Shown: positions 11,491-23,439 of the stretch, in pieces
Position numbering within the stretch: the stretch's first letter is position 1
Layout: the number at the start of each line of letters is the position of its first letter
Assembly (NCBI RefSeq): GCF_001704415.2
Contig: NC_030824.1
Location: 36,389,022 to 36,453,021, forward strand
Length of the DNA stretch: 64,000 nucleotides
Reading direction: 5' to 3'
Origin: Capra hircus
Taxonomy: Eukaryota; Chordata; Mammalia; Artiodactyla; Bovidae
Program-made: the position numbers and the translations under genes
Notes under the pieces: model-generated
What the model saw: the letters and a program-made list of their open reading frames with translations, nothing else
Told to the model about the DNA's origin: nothing
The model's database searches: none

Positions 11491-11705
11491 ATTTCCTTGT
11501 GCTCAGCTGGTAAAGAATCTGCCTGCAAAAAAAAAAAAAGAATCTGCCTGCAATCGGGGAGACCTGTGTTTGATCCCTTGGTTGGGAAGATCCCCTGGAG
11601 GAGGGAAAGGGTACCCACTCCAGTATTTTGGCCTAGAGTATTCCATCGACTCTGTAGGCCATGGGGTCACAAAGATTCGGACATGACTAAGAGACTTTCA
11701 CTTCG
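11491..11705 (+). mobile_element. Bov-tA SINE (sense) directly after BovB
   Basis: Sense Bov-tA (tgctcagctggtaaagaatc to gactaagagactttcacttc). An A13 run follows the first aagaatctgcctgc, after which that phrase is repeated: a small internal duplication within the tRNA-like head. It joins the BovB truncation point without recognisable spacer. Confidence 0.8.
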
Positions 11706-11837
11706 TTTTGCTTTTCATGATGTAAACCCATATTACATTGTCCTCAGTTTTGCTCTAAAGAGAATATCCTTTTGAAGAGATTGAAAAAATAGTAATAAAA
11801 AATCTCTATGTTTACACAATGTAGTTACCACTCCAGT

Positions 11838-11923
11838 TCTCTCTAGTCTTTTGTGTAGATTCAGGTTTCCATCTGGTAACTCTCTCTAGAGTTTTGTGTA
11901 GATTCAGGTTTCCATGTGGTAGC
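11838..11923. repeat. 43-bp tandem duplication
   Basis: Copy 1 at 11838-11880 and copy 2 at 11881-11923 begin tctctctag and share ttttgtgtagattcaggttt, with 4 mismatches over 43 bases. It lies inside the old L1, so it is a local duplication after insertion. Confidence 0.85.
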
Positions 11924-13019
11924 ATTTTCCTTCTTCCTGTAGAGCTTACTTTAATATTTCCTGTAATGTAGGTGTGCTGGTCAAGACTTCTTTCAGTTTT
12001 TGCATTCTCACATTCTTTTATTTTTTAGTCCCCAAAAAGTCATTATTTTGTTTTTATTTTAAAAAGATATTTTTATTGGAGAAAGAAGTTAGATTGACAT
12101 TGATACCTTCCCCTACCCCACATACCCTTAGTTCTTTAGTGGTTTGTTCTACTGTCTTTTTCATGTTGTCTTTGAAAAGAAATCTTCTGTTTCTGTTTTC
12201 TTTTTCTATGCATAGTCTTTTTTCCTCTGGTTGCTTTTTTAGATTTTCTCTTTAGCTCTGATTTTAAGCAATTTGGTTATCTTGTGCCTCGTTAGTTTTC
12301 TTCATGTTTTTTTGCTGATTCCTTGATCTTCTTGTGTATGTGGTATCTGTAGTTTTAACCAAATTTGAAAAAAATTTGGCCATTATTTCTTTAAGGATTT
12401 AGTCTGTTTCTTTCCTCCTTCACAGGGTAATAAAAATACACATGTACATTTGTCTGCTTGAGATTCTCCCAAAACTCAGTGATGCAGTTTTCAGTTTTTA
12501 TATTCTGTTTTCTTTTACCCTCTGCTTTGTTTTAGAGAGTCTCTGTTTCTGTGCCTGTCAGTTCACTAACCTTTTTCCCCATTGAAGTGTCTAATCAGCT
12601 ATTAATTCCATCCAGTTCATTTTAAAAACTATGAACACTGTAGTTTTCTTCTCTAGAAATTTGATTTTTATCCTTTTTTGTATTTTTTCTTCTCTACTTA
12701 GTGTTTTCAATGTTTTCTTCATTTGAACATATGCAATAGACTTAAAATAATGTTATAATGTCCTTGTCTACTAATTCAACCTATGTTATTTCTGGATCAG
12801 ATTCAATTTGTTGATTTTTCTCCTTATTATAGATTATATTTCCCTGCTTCCTTGCATGCATGATACATTTTGGTTAGTTTCCAGAAATTTTGGCTTTTGT
12901 TGGAAGCTGAATATTTTTTATACTCATGAACATTCTCGAGGTTTATTCTGGGGTGTGATGGTTATTTGGAAGTAATTTCATCCTTTTGGGGTTTACCTTT
13001 AAATTATCTTAGGTACTCA

Positions 13020-13396
13020 CATCCATCGAGTTGGTGATGCCATCCAGCCACCTCATCCTCTGTCGTCTCCTTCTCCTCCTGCCCCCAATCCCTCCCAGCA
13101 TCAGAGTCTTTTCCATTGAGTCAACTCTTTGCATCAGGTGGCCAAAGTGTTGGAGTTTCAGCTTTAGCATCAGTCCTTCCAAAGAACACCCAGGACTAAT
13201 CTCGTTTAGAATGGACTGTTTGGATCTCCTTGCAGTCCAAGGGACTCTCAAGAGTCTTCTCCAACACCACAGTTCAAAATCATCTATTCTTCGGTGCTCA
13301 GCTTTCTTCACAGTCCAACTCTCACATCCATACATGACTACTGGAAAAACCATAGCCTTGGACCTTTGTTGGCAAAGTAATGTCTCTGCTTTTGAA
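13020..13396 (-). mobile_element. BovB LINE fragment (antisense arm of inverted pair)
   Basis: BovB 3' region in antisense without the last ~100 bp of tail, from ccatcgagttggtgatgcca to aatgtctctgcttttgaa. It directly abuts a sense BovB piece, giving a foldback structure. The C-terminal RT remnant is encoded on the minus strand at 13009-13353. Confidence 0.9.
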
Positions 13397-13670
13397 CTTT
13401 GGAAGGAATGATGCTAAAGCTGAAACTCCAGTACTTTGGCCACCTCATGCAAAGAGTTAACTCATTGGAAAAGACTCTGATGCTGGGAGGGATTGGGGGC
13501 AGGAGGAGAGGGGACGACAGAGGATGAGATGGCTGGATGGCCTCACCGACTCAGTGGACATGAATTTGAGTGAACTCTGGGAGTGCTGATGGACAGGGAG
13601 GCCTGGTGTGCTGCGATTCATGGGGTCGCAGAGTCGAACATGACTGAGTGACTGTACTGAACAGAACTGA
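13397..13670 (+). mobile_element. BovB LINE 3' end (sense arm of inverted pair)
   Basis: Sense BovB 3' end from ctttggaaggaatgatgcta through ggaaaagactctgatgctgg to the tail gtactgaacagaactga. Its first ~165 bp are the inverse of 13020-13184, so both arms carry the same stretch. Confidence 0.9.
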
Positions 13671-14649
13671 GACCAGGCAATGTTTTGTCTGGGGTTAATT
13701 TTTCCTTATTAGTGAGCTAAGATCCTTATCAATATCCTACCTGATGCTCTGAATTATGAGGGTCCACTCTGGCTCTTGGGAGTAAGCAGATTTCCTTCTG
13801 TTCTCGTTTTTGTTTTTTTCCCTGGCTTCATTGTTTTTTCTCCCAGCATGTATTAATAACTGAATATTTATGGAGACCTTCTTTAGATTTCAGACATTTT
13901 CTCTTTATCTACCTCTTTTATCTCTAATACCCTGCTATACCTACTTCTTTGGCTTCCTCATACTCCTAGTTTCATCATTTCATCTCAGGGAGACTGTGGA
14001 CTCTGCCTAGCTTTCCTCTGTGCTGCTGCAATCTGTGGGCTTTCTCTAGGCAATTAGTTGGGCACAATAATAAGGTTCACCTCATTGTTTCCCTTCTCTC
14101 AAGAATCATCTTCCTTCATTGCCTGGTGGCCAGTGTCTTAAGAGTTTGTCACCTTTTTAAATTTTTTTCATTTTCAGACAGAAAGCTGAATCTTCTCTCT
14201 TTCTCTTTGGCTGGAAGCAAAGAGCTCTGATTTGGCAGTTTTCAAAAGTCCTATGTTTAATAGTTTATATTTAATCAGGGTGGGGCATAGAATCACTATT
14301 TCAGAATCTCATGTCCTCTTTAGAAAAATGCTTTGCAGTTTTTTGTGTAAGTGTTTTTCTTTTCTTAAGTGTAGTAAGAGTGAACATTCTTCTGGTTTTG
14401 ACTCAATGGAAAGATCAAAGCTTTGAGGTGGATGGAATGTAATGCCAAAGGTGAAAAAGGTAGAAAATTGAGAAAATGTAATTGAAAATTAGCAGATGTC
14501 TGAGAACTCCAGTATAAACATGAGACAAATTTAAAGATGCATTTAATTGCTTGAGATAAAGTTTCCCTAATGTTCAGGCCTGTAGATGGGTAGTAGGGGA
14601 GTAGGTAGGAATGTGAGTTTTAGGGAATTTTAAGTTGTTTGTAATTTTT

Positions 14650-15480
14650 TCATCTATCTGTCTTTGTGAGGGTCCTCAAGACTACCCTAGGCTTGATGAT
14701 TCACTAGGTCTCACTGAACTCAGAAGCTATTATATTCATGCCGTGTCTTGCTAAGTTGCTTCAGTCTTGTCCAATCCTTTGCTACCCTTGTGGACTGTAG
14801 CCTACTGGGTTCCTCTGTCCATGGGATTCTCCAAGCAAGAATACTGAAGTGGGTTGCCATGTCCTCCTCCAAGGGATCTTTGCAACCCAGGGATAGAACC
14901 CATCTCTTTACGTCTCCTGCAATGGTAAATATGTTCTTTACAGTAGCGCCACCTGGGAAGCCCCATTATAATCATTGTGATGCTTTATTACAGTGAAGAG
15001 ATACAGATCAAAGTGCTTAAGGGGAAAAGTCACTTGAGATGAATTCTAGGATCAACCAGACACAGGCTTCTAGGTGTACTTTCCCAATGGAATCCATTGG
15101 GAATATCACTTAATTCTCCCAGAAACAGTGTGTGACAATATGCATGGAGTGTTATTGACCAGGGAGGCTCACATGAACCTTAGAATCCAGGGTGTTATTG
15201 CAGGTCAGTCATGTAGGTATACAGCACCTGCATGTCTGACTTTCACTACTTAGATTCTAGCCCTTCCAGAACAAAAAGGAGTGTCCATAAATCATATTGT
15301 CAGGGTAAACTTAGCCTAGTCAAACTGGTAGAGCATACCACAAGGCTTCAGGCATAAAAAACACTCTTAGAGGCAACATATTTAACAAGCCCAGAGAATA
15401 TCTCCTAGTAGACTGGCCTTTCTTTAAAATGGGCAGGGATTGAACACCCTGATGTTCTGAGTAAGCCTGTCTTGAATACT
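14650..15480. repeat. Old interspersed repeat, LTR-like, family not named
   Basis: Phrases such as gggtcctcaagactacccta, gcttgatgattcactaggtc, gccttagaatccagggtg-type text and gcatgtctgactttcac recur in mammalian genomes in my recollection and resemble a decayed LTR or similar old repeat. I cannot name the family from sequence alone. Interrupted by a Bov-tA at 14740-14964. Confidence 0.35.
14740..14964 (-). mobile_element. Bov-tA SINE (antisense)
   Basis: Antisense SINE ending in the inverted tRNA-like head (cacctgggaagcccc). Flanks attatattcat (14729-14739) and attataatcat (14965-14975) match at 10 of 11 bases and are the likely target duplication. Confidence 0.85.
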
Positions 15481-15539
15481 ATTTACTAAATTCCATACTT
15501 TGTTTGTATTTCATTAGTTTCTTGTACTGTCCTTTGTCT

Positions 15540-15605
15540 GAGAATAAATTCTTTATGTAGACAGCCCATCAGCCTAAATTCTGTCTACATAAAGAATTTA
15601 TTCTC
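15540..15605. repeat. Perfect 25-bp inverted repeat (hairpin) with 16-nt loop
   Basis: Arm 15540-15564 (gagaataaattctttatgta + gacag) is exactly complementary in reverse to 15581-15605; the loop is cccatcagcctaaatt. The arms are not simple-sequence and no flanking repeat explains them. Function unknown; it could be a foldback remnant of a small element or of a template-switch event. Confidence 0.9.
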
Positions 15606-16033
15606 TTCCCAATAGTTCGCCATCTCTAATGTTGTCTCTAATGTGCACAAACTCAGATTTTCCCAGAGACAGCATGGAAAAGAAACCAGAAAGTATGACA
15701 GTAACTGGTCAAGTCATAAATGAGGGGCCAAAATGGATCTGTTTTACTAAATTGAGTCTGGTATGATAACCAGTCAAGTATCTCAGTATGACTGGCGTTA
15801 TGCTCAAATGTTTCTTTCCCTTCTTCAAGATGACTAAAAGCCAGTATTAGGGCCTACAGATGGTTCAGTGTCATTCATTCTCTTTAGTTGCTTGATTCCT
15901 ACTCATCTTTCCTGCTTGTTTAAAGGTCAGCTCTTCTAGAAAGCTGTACTTGACTCTCCTGGACCCTCTAGTCCTATTATATGCTCTTTTGTGGTATCCC
16001 ATACAATTTATTGTATAGTTTTTAAATTAAATA

Positions 16034-16235
16034 CTTCAGTTGCTCAGTCGTGTCCGACTCTTTGTGACCCCATATACTGCAACATGCCAGGCCTCCCTGT
16101 CCATCACCAACATGCAGAGTTTACTCAAACTCATGTCCATTGAGTCAGTGATGCCAGCCGATCATCTCATCCTCTGTCGTCCCCTTCTCCCACCTTCAAT
16201 CTTTGCCAACATCAAGGTCTTTTCAAATGAGTCAG
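16034..16235 (-). mobile_element. BovB LINE 3' end (antisense, about 200 bp)
   Basis: ttcagttgctcagtcgtgtc to gtcttttcaaatgagtcagt is the last ~200 bp of BovB in antisense. aattaaatactt occurs on both sides (near 16025-16036 and 16249-16260) as a possible target duplication, though the area is AT-rich. Confidence 0.85.
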
Positions 16236-16302
16236 TATAAATACTTATTAATTAAATACTTATTTGTTTAATCTACTTCTCCTTTAAGCCTGTAAGCTCC
16301 AC

Positions 16303-16502
16303 CCTGGTGGCTCAGATGGTAGAGAATCTGCCTGCAATATAGGAGACCAGGTTCAATCTCAGGTTTGGGAAGATGCCCTGGGGAAGGGAATGGGTACCGA
16401 CTCCAATATTCTTGCCTGGAGAATTCCATGGACAAAGGAGCCTGGGGGGCTACAGTCCCAAAGAGTCAGATACAGCTGAGTGGCTTTCACTTTCTTACAA
16501 TG
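16303..16502 (+). mobile_element. Bov-tA SINE (sense) with 31-bp target duplication
   Basis: Sense Bov-tA (ctggtggctcagatggtaga to gctttcactttcttacaatg). It is flanked by 16272-16302 and 16503-16533, which match at 28 of 31 bases and end in cctgtaagctccac. This is about twice the usual 10-16 bp of L1/RTE-type SINE insertion. Confidence 0.85.
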
Positions 16503-17397
16503 TCTGCTTCTCCTTTTAACCTGTAAGCTCCACAGTCATGGTCCATGTCAGTCTTGTTCATTTTTTGTATCTCACTGTGTATACTGTACCAGTATTCCTA
16601 GAGCCTGGCTAAGCACTCAAAGCCTAACAGCCTTTTGCACCAAGATGAATGTATCTGGATGAATGAGTGAATAAATGAGTAAATAAATGAATATTTTATA
16701 TTAAAGCCTCAGCTAGGTTATCTGTAGGAGTCTGACTTTCTTGTTGACAACTGCAATACAGGAGACCCCCCCATCCTTACCAGAAGTTACAAAAGATGGC
16801 ACCATTAGGCAACTTCTACTGTAGGATAATTAATTATTGCTCAGCAGTCTTCCACTTACACTTGGTGAGTTCTCTGATACTTGTTTGATCTGTCTCCATG
16901 AACTCAGTATATACCTAGGATAAATGTCTTAATTTCTCTAGGCAGCTTCTTTCTCCAGGATTTCTCGTGGCATCTTTCAGCTTGATTCTCAAGTTGATCC
17001 TGTCCCACTAATATTCATATCACTGGCTATTACATGTAGCACAGTTAGCAGCCAGGGACCAGCTTTGAGTATAAAGGTAAAATATTTTATTCTTTTTCTA
17101 AATATTGCCTATTAAGACTGTGCTGTAAGGATTGTTCCCTAGTATCTCTTTCACTCTTTATAGGGGCTTTCTCCTTACATCTGTTGTCCTCAAATGAAGA
17201 TATCGGCAGCAATCCTATTTCCCTAACATCTTGGCTCTCTGGCCAGCATTGGTTATTCTCTGCCATGTAAGAACTTCCTTTCTGGTCTATGTCTCAGGAC
17301 CAAGTTGGGACAGCTTGGGAAATTTGCTGACAAGAGTTTGCTCAGCTTTCTGACAGAGAAGGGCCTCTTCCCTTTGCCTTCTATTTAACAAAACTTG

Positions 17398-19154
17398 GAG
17401 CCTTCCTCAGTGATCAGTGCAAAGAAATAGGGGAAAACAATAGAATGGGAAAGACTAGCGATCTCTTCAAGAAAATTAGAGATACCAAGGGAACATTTCA
17501 TGCAAAGATGGGCTTGATAAAGGACAGAAATGGTCTGGACCTAACAGAATCAGAAGATATTAAGAAGAGGTGGCAAGAATACGCAGAAAAACTATTCCAA
17601 AAATATCTTTAGGACCTAGGTAATCATGATGGTGTGATCACTCACCTAGAGCCAGACATCCTGGAATGTGAAGTCAAATGGGCCTTAGGAAGCATCACTA
17701 TGAACAAAGCTAGTGGAGGTGATGGAATTCCAGTTGAACTATTTCAAATTCTAAAAGATGATGCTATGAAAGTGCTTTACTCAATATGCCAGCAAATTTG
17801 GAAAAGTCAGCAGTGGCCACAGGACTGGAAAAGGTCAGTTTTCATTCCAGTCCTAAAAAAAAGGCAATGCCAAAAAATGCTCAAACTATGGCACAATTGC
17901 ACTCGTCTCTCACTCTAGGAAAGTAATGCTCAATTTTCTTCAAGTCAGGCTTCAGCAATATGTGAACCGTGAACTTCCAGATGTTCAAGTTGGTTTTAGA
18001 AAAGGCAGAACCAGAGATCAAATTGCCAACATTCGCTGGATCATTGAGAAAGCAAGAGAGTTCCAGAAAAACATCTATTTCTGCTTTATTGACTATGCCA
18101 AAGTCTTTGTTTGGATCTAAACAAACTGTGGAAAATTTTGAAAGAGATGGGAATACCAGACCACCTGACCTGCCTCTTGAGAAACCTGTATGCAGGTCAG
18201 GAAGCAACAGTTAGAACTAGACATGAAACAACAGACTGGTTCCAAATTGGGAAAAGAGTACTTCAAGGCTGTATATTGTCACCCTGCTTATTTAACTTAT
18301 ATGCAGAGTATATCGTGAGAAATGCTGGACTGGATGAAGCATAAGCTGGAATCAAGATTGCCAGGAGAAATATCAATAACCTCAGATATGCAGATGACAC
18401 CACCCTATGGCAGAAAGTGAAGAAGAACTAAAGAGTCTCTTGATGTAAGTGAAAGAGGAGAGGGAAAACGTTGGCTTAAAGCTCCACATTCAGAAAACTA
18501 AGATCATGGCATCTGGTCCCATCACTTCATGGCAGATAGATGGGGAAACAGTACAAACAGTGTCAGACTTTATTTTGGGGGGGCTCCAAAATCATTGCAG
18601 ATGGTGATTGCAGCCATGAAATTAAAAGACGCTTACTCCTTGGAAGGAAAGTTATGACCAGCCTAGGCAGCATATTGAAAAGCAGAGACATTACTTTGCC
18701 AACAAAGTCTATGGTTTTTCCAGTGGTCATGTATGGATGTGAGAGTTGGACTATAAAGAAAGCTGAGCACCAAAGAATTGATGCTTTGAACTGTGGTGTT
18801 GGAGAAGACTCTCAAGTCCCTTGGACTGCAAGGAGATCCAACCAGTCCATTCTAAAGGAAATCAATCCTGAATATTCACTGGGAGGACTGATGCTGCAGC
18901 TGAAACTCCAGTACTTTGGCCACCTGACACGGAGAGCTGACTCACTTGAAAAGACCCTGATGGTAGGAAAGATTGAGGGCAGGAGGAGAAGGGAATGACA
19001 GAGGATGAGATGGTTGGAGGGTATCACCGACTGAATGAACATGAGTTTGGGTAAACTCTGGGAGTTTGTGATGGACAGGGAGGCCTGGTGTGCTGTGGTT
19101 CATGGGGTCGCAAAGGGTCGGATACAACTGAGCAACTGAACTGAACTGAACTGG
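17398..19154 (+). mobile_element. BovB LINE (sense, 5'-truncated)
   Basis: About 1.75 kb of BovB in gene-sense orientation, ending in the tail gagcaactgaactgaactga. Broken RT pieces: 17634-17918 (ILECEVKWALGSITMNKASG), 17926-18120 (RELPDVQVGFRKGR, FCFIDYAKVF), 18111-18344 (RVLQGCILSPCLFNLYAEYI), then the YADD-type region near 18385 with a frameshift, and 18540-18998 (C-terminal part). Inactive. It is the longest uninverted BovB in gene-sense orientation here. Confidence 0.9.
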
Positions 19155-19499
19155 AGCATCCCTTTAGCCAGTCTTGGCAGGAGATTTTTCTCTTCATGTA
19201 TGCAAACATTTTTATTATCAGGCAACCATCAAAAGAGATCAGAAGAAATGGTCTGAATTTATGACCCAACTATTTGGATAGATGTGGGCTAGAAAATGGT
19301 TCACAAAACATATGTATGGCCCAACACTTTTACATGTTGGCAACATTTTTGACTACATCTGACCACATGTGTTGGTTAATTCCTAACTCCCTAAATCTCT
19401 CCTATTTTTCCCATCTCACCTCCTATAATCTATTTTCTTGTCATTTCTACTCTTCTGCCACTTTTTAAAAAAAATATAGCACAAATGAAATGTGCGTCT

Positions 19500-19595
19500 G
19501 CTTATTTATTTATTCCCATACCAAACATTGAGCATCTATAATGTACAGACACTGTGTTAGGAAGGTCCTAGTGATAGATACACACACAACAAAAG
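19500..19595. repeat. MIR/L2-like fragment
   Basis: acattgagcatctataatgt and cagacactgtgttagg resemble the conserved MIR/L2 core (gagcacctactatgtgccag-type). Small and diverged. Confidence 0.45.
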
Positions 19596-21085
19596 AACCC
19601 TTCTGTTTGGTTATTATTCACTCATATCACAGACACCCAAAGAAAAATAATCTGAACAAAACTTAAAAAAAAAAAATCTTTGCTATTTGAAACTTTTCTG
19701 GGCCTTTTATATTATTTCTTTTAGTTTTGGGGCATTTGGTCGTATATTACATGTGGCTGATTTAAAATTCACTTGAGAAACTTGTGTACATGTGCTTCTT
19801 TGGTCCCGGGACTAGGGGCCCAATCAGCAGAAGTCCCAGTCTTTTTCTGCTGTTTCTGTATGTTTCATGTATTTTAGCCATATTTTTATCTTTTCCCTAT
19901 TGTGCTATGCCATAGTAAGAATGGCAGAGGTTAGTAAGTTTCCTTAAATAATCAAAGAATTTTTTGCTGAATGCAGTTAAATTATTCAAGGAATTTGGTG
20001 AATTAGCAAAAATATAAAATATTTTAATGAGACATGAAGAATTTTCTAAGTGAACCTTTGTCATTTTCATGATGTGAGTTTTATTGTTTTTATAAAGAAT
20101 ATTGCTGCAATTGGGTTTTTTTTGTCTCGTTAAGTTTCCATTTTTTTTGGTGAGACTTTTCATTGTTTATCAGACAAAAGTAAGTTGTTTTTTAAAAGCT
20201 CATTTTGGAAATAGTTAACCATTTTTAAGTTGAAGTAAGGCATAAAGTTTTTTGATGTAAGGGCGACTTATTTACATAATTATTATATTTGTAAGTTTGA
20301 CTTCAGGATAGCCAGCTCTCTGAGCACAGATCATAGTAGACTCATTAAAGTGTGATTGTAATGTAAATGATGTTTTAGAAATTGAACTCAAGTTTTAATA
20401 TAACCTCTTAACTGATCAAGAAATCTATAGTTTGAAATTTGGTTACAGAATTTGCCTTGAAGTTGATCATTATTGCCATGGTTTTTGGAATATCTTTTTA
20501 TTTACTGGCATAGTTCCTTTCTTCTTTACCTTAATGTTTTCCTTTATTAATTAGAATTAGAGAACCATCTGGCTCCCATAACTTTTATGTTTCAATGAGA
20601 TTCTCAAATGTGATTTACTCAACAACAAAATCACTCAGATTAGTAGCAGTTTGTAATTATTAGCAAAGTTCTGGTGTACAGTTTCTTATATTCTTTCTCA
20701 TCTACTATTTTTTAGCAGTTCTTTCCTGTGAAACTGTTAGGTATTTCAACCTAGCAACCTGATGCAAAATGGAAGCAGGAAAACAGGAAAAGCTGAGTCA
20801 AGGGAGAAAAGAGAAGGGAAAAAACACTCCATGATCAGCCCCTTTCACCACCTTGTACAAGGCCTTTCTCCGTATTTTTATTTGCCTTATGCTCCACTCT
20901 CCTTTTACTTTTCAGAGTCCTCATGTAGTTGGGTTTTGTACTTTGTCTGAAATTTGTATTTTTAATCAGTGGGGCTGGGAGACAGAGGCTATATATGGTT
21001 TATGGTACTATAGTGGAACTGGAACTTAGACTTGTCTTTCCAGAAACCTCAAAATAACGTTCATTTATTTGAGGTTTTTTTATTA
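19596..21085 (+). other. Intron without recognisable features
   Basis: AT-rich intron. I see no repeat family, exon motif or RNA gene. The + strand ORF at 20762-20950 has no recognisable domain and no splice context. Confidence 0.6.
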
Positions 21086-21272
21086 GGGCATAGTTGCTTT
21101 ACTCAGTCCTGTCCAACTCTTTGTGACCCCATGGACCATGGCATTCTCTAGGCCAGGATACTGGAGTGGGTAGCCTTTCTCTTCTCAAGGGGATCTTTCC
21201 AACTCAGGGATCAAAGCCAGGTCTCCTGCATTACAGGCGGATTCTTTACTAGCTGAGCCACAAGGGAAGCCC
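21086..21272 (-). mobile_element. Bov-tA SINE (antisense)
   Basis: Antisense SINE (ttgctttactcagtcctgtc to agccacaagggaagccccc) with a shortened middle; it abuts the antisense L1 that follows. Confidence 0.8.
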
Positions 21273-21276
21273 CCAC

Positions 21277-22265
21277 AATGTTGATGAGTTTTTGCTCTAC
21301 AGCAAAGCGAATCAGTTGTACATATATCCAGTCTTTTTTAGATTTTCTTCCCCTTTAGGTCACCACAGATCACTGAGTAGAGTTCCCTGTGATATACAAT
21401 AGGTTCTCATACACAGTAATGTAATGTCAATCCCAGTCTCCCAGTTTGTCCCACCCTGCTTCTTCCTTTGAAAACCATAGGTTTGTTTTCTACATCTGTG
21501 ACTCTGTTTTTGCTTATAAATAGGTTCATCTGTGCCATTTTTCTAGATTCCATATATGAATGATATTATACAGTAGTTGTTTTTCTCTTTCTGACTTACT
21601 TCATTCTGTACCTCAATCTCTAGGTCCGTCTACATCTCTGCAAATGGCACTATTTCTTTCCTTTTTATGGCTGAGTAATATTTCATTGTACATATGTACC
21701 ACATCTTCTTTATCCATCCTTCTTTCAACAGTCATTTAGGTTCCTTCCATGTTTTCTTCACTGTAATAATGCTGCAATGAACATCAGGGTGTATACATCC
21801 TTTCGAATTGCAGTTTTCTCCAAATATATGTCAATGAGTGGGATTGCTGGGTCAGATGGTAACTCTATGAATATTTTTAGTTTTTTACTGTTTTCCATAG
21901 TGATTGTACCAATTTACATTACCACCAACCAACAGTGTAGGATTGTTCTCTTTTTTTCCCATCCTCTCCAGCATTTATCCTTTGTAGATTTTTTGGTGAT
22001 GGCCATTTTGACCAGTGTGAAGTGATATCTCATTGTGGTTTTGATTTGCATTTCTGTAATAATTAGTGATGGTGAGCCTCTTTTCGTGTGTTTGTTGGCC
22101 ATCTGTCTTCTTTGGTGAAATGTCTGTTTAGGTCTTCCACCCATTTTTGGATCGGGTCTTTGTTTTTTTTTTTAATACTGAACTGCATGAATTGTCGCTA
22201 TATTTTGGAGATTAATCCCTTATCAGCTGCTTCGTTTGCAGATATTTTCTCCCATTCTGGCAGTT
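21277..22265 (-). mobile_element. L1 LINE 3' end (antisense)
   Basis: About 1 kb of L1 3' UTR and ORF2 end in antisense: gagttccctgtgatatacaa, ggctgagtaatatttcattg, gctgcaatgaacatcagggt, gtgatatctcattgtggttt, gatattttctcccattctgg. The RC of its ORF2 part parallels the L1_BT at 43256-43740 with many differences, so it is an older cetartiodactyl copy. 5'-truncated. Confidence 0.75.
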
Positions 22266-23435
22266 GTCAGTTGTCTCTTCATTTTATTTTAGAATTATTT
22301 TTTAAAGCAGGAGGAAAAGTATTTTGTCTTTTCACCATATAAAGCTAATGGCTTTCACTTATTTTTACTTTGATGTAAGAATACTTTTTAAACACTGCTT
22401 CCTAAATTTGATTTGTCTCATTAAAGAAGCATCTGGAACTTTTTTTTCTTTTGAATCTTGGAAGTTAGTTTTCTAAGCTTATCTTTCTGCATTATGTAGT
22501 ATCCCTAGTTATTTGCTATATTTATGATTTCTTATCAAATTAAATGTATCTTAAATACTTGAATTGTCAAGAAGCTGGTGTATGACCCAGCAGAGAATTT
22601 GGAACAGGTGCCAGCCCACTTGCTAGGTGCCTGGCTTCTTGTCCTTATGTCGGGACTTGTTAGTGTGCAAGAACAAAGTGAAAAGCACTCTTTGTTGCCA
22701 TATATTCTATAAAAATTAACACTTTGAAAAGAATTTTTGTTCCTGGCAGTGTAATACTTGGCACATAGCAAATAAGAGAATCTTGAATCACAGGTATATA
22801 AGAACACTGTCAGTTCCTCTGGAGCTACTGAATTCTTTTTTCATAGTCATTTTTCTTGTTCCTTAATTTTTATTTTGTCCTCTTGAAAATTGTCTGTAAA
22901 AGTTTTTTTTTGTTTTGTTTTAACGTGATCATCAGGTCTTCTGGCTTCTGTAGATGTGCAGTTTGAACTGAGTTTTTGTTTGTACAGTTTGAATTGAGTT
23001 TTTTTGGGTGGGGGGTGTTTTTGGATTCGTGTCAATGTTGGATGCTTGTTCAGGAAGTACTTATTTGGGAGGGGCATTTCCCTTTGGGAAATTTATTTCA
23101 CTGTTCTGTGCTCATTTGACAGCTGTTCCTTCACTTCTAACTTTATTACTAATTTAAAATGTTATAAAGCCATATGTGAGCAGCGGTTCACCATTTTCAT
23201 CAGAACGAAATAAGACAGAAAGGACCCAAATATTATCAGGAATGATTTATGTTAGATTGTAGGAATAAACTCCTCTTAAAATCTAATTATTATTAAGACT
23301 CATTGATTAGCCTTATAAAATGAAGTTTAATATAATTTTAATCTTTTTTCCTTTATAGTAATGCAGATAACCGCAGTCTCTTCTAAGAATTAGTGTAGAA
23401 GCCTCTCCTCCCCATCTTCCCAGTTTTAATCCCCA
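22266..23435 (+). other. Intron without recognisable features
   Basis: No recognisable repeat. There is a local near-duplication around 22960-23000 (two copies of cagtttgaa(c/t)tgagttttt) and T- and G-rich tracts at 22895-23020. No exon signal supported. Confidence 0.55.
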
Positions 23436-23439
23436 CTCT

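Larger units (their letters stand above)
11710..14225 (-). repeat. Old L1 5' region (antisense), interrupted by BovB pair
   Basis: 11710-13019 and 13671-14225 read as the antisense 5' part of an old mammalian L1 or half-L1: gtgtagattcaggtttccat, ttaagcaatttggttatctt, ttggccattatttctttaag, tgtccttgtctactaattca, and at the end ctttggctggaagcaaagag. Contains a 43-bp tandem duplication (11838-11923) and the inverted BovB pair. Boundaries and subfamily uncertain. Confidence 0.55.

Noticed and set aside
15540..15605. Calling the hairpin a microRNA gene
   Set aside because: Perfect stems this short with no homology or expression data are not enough; it is reported only as an inverted repeat.
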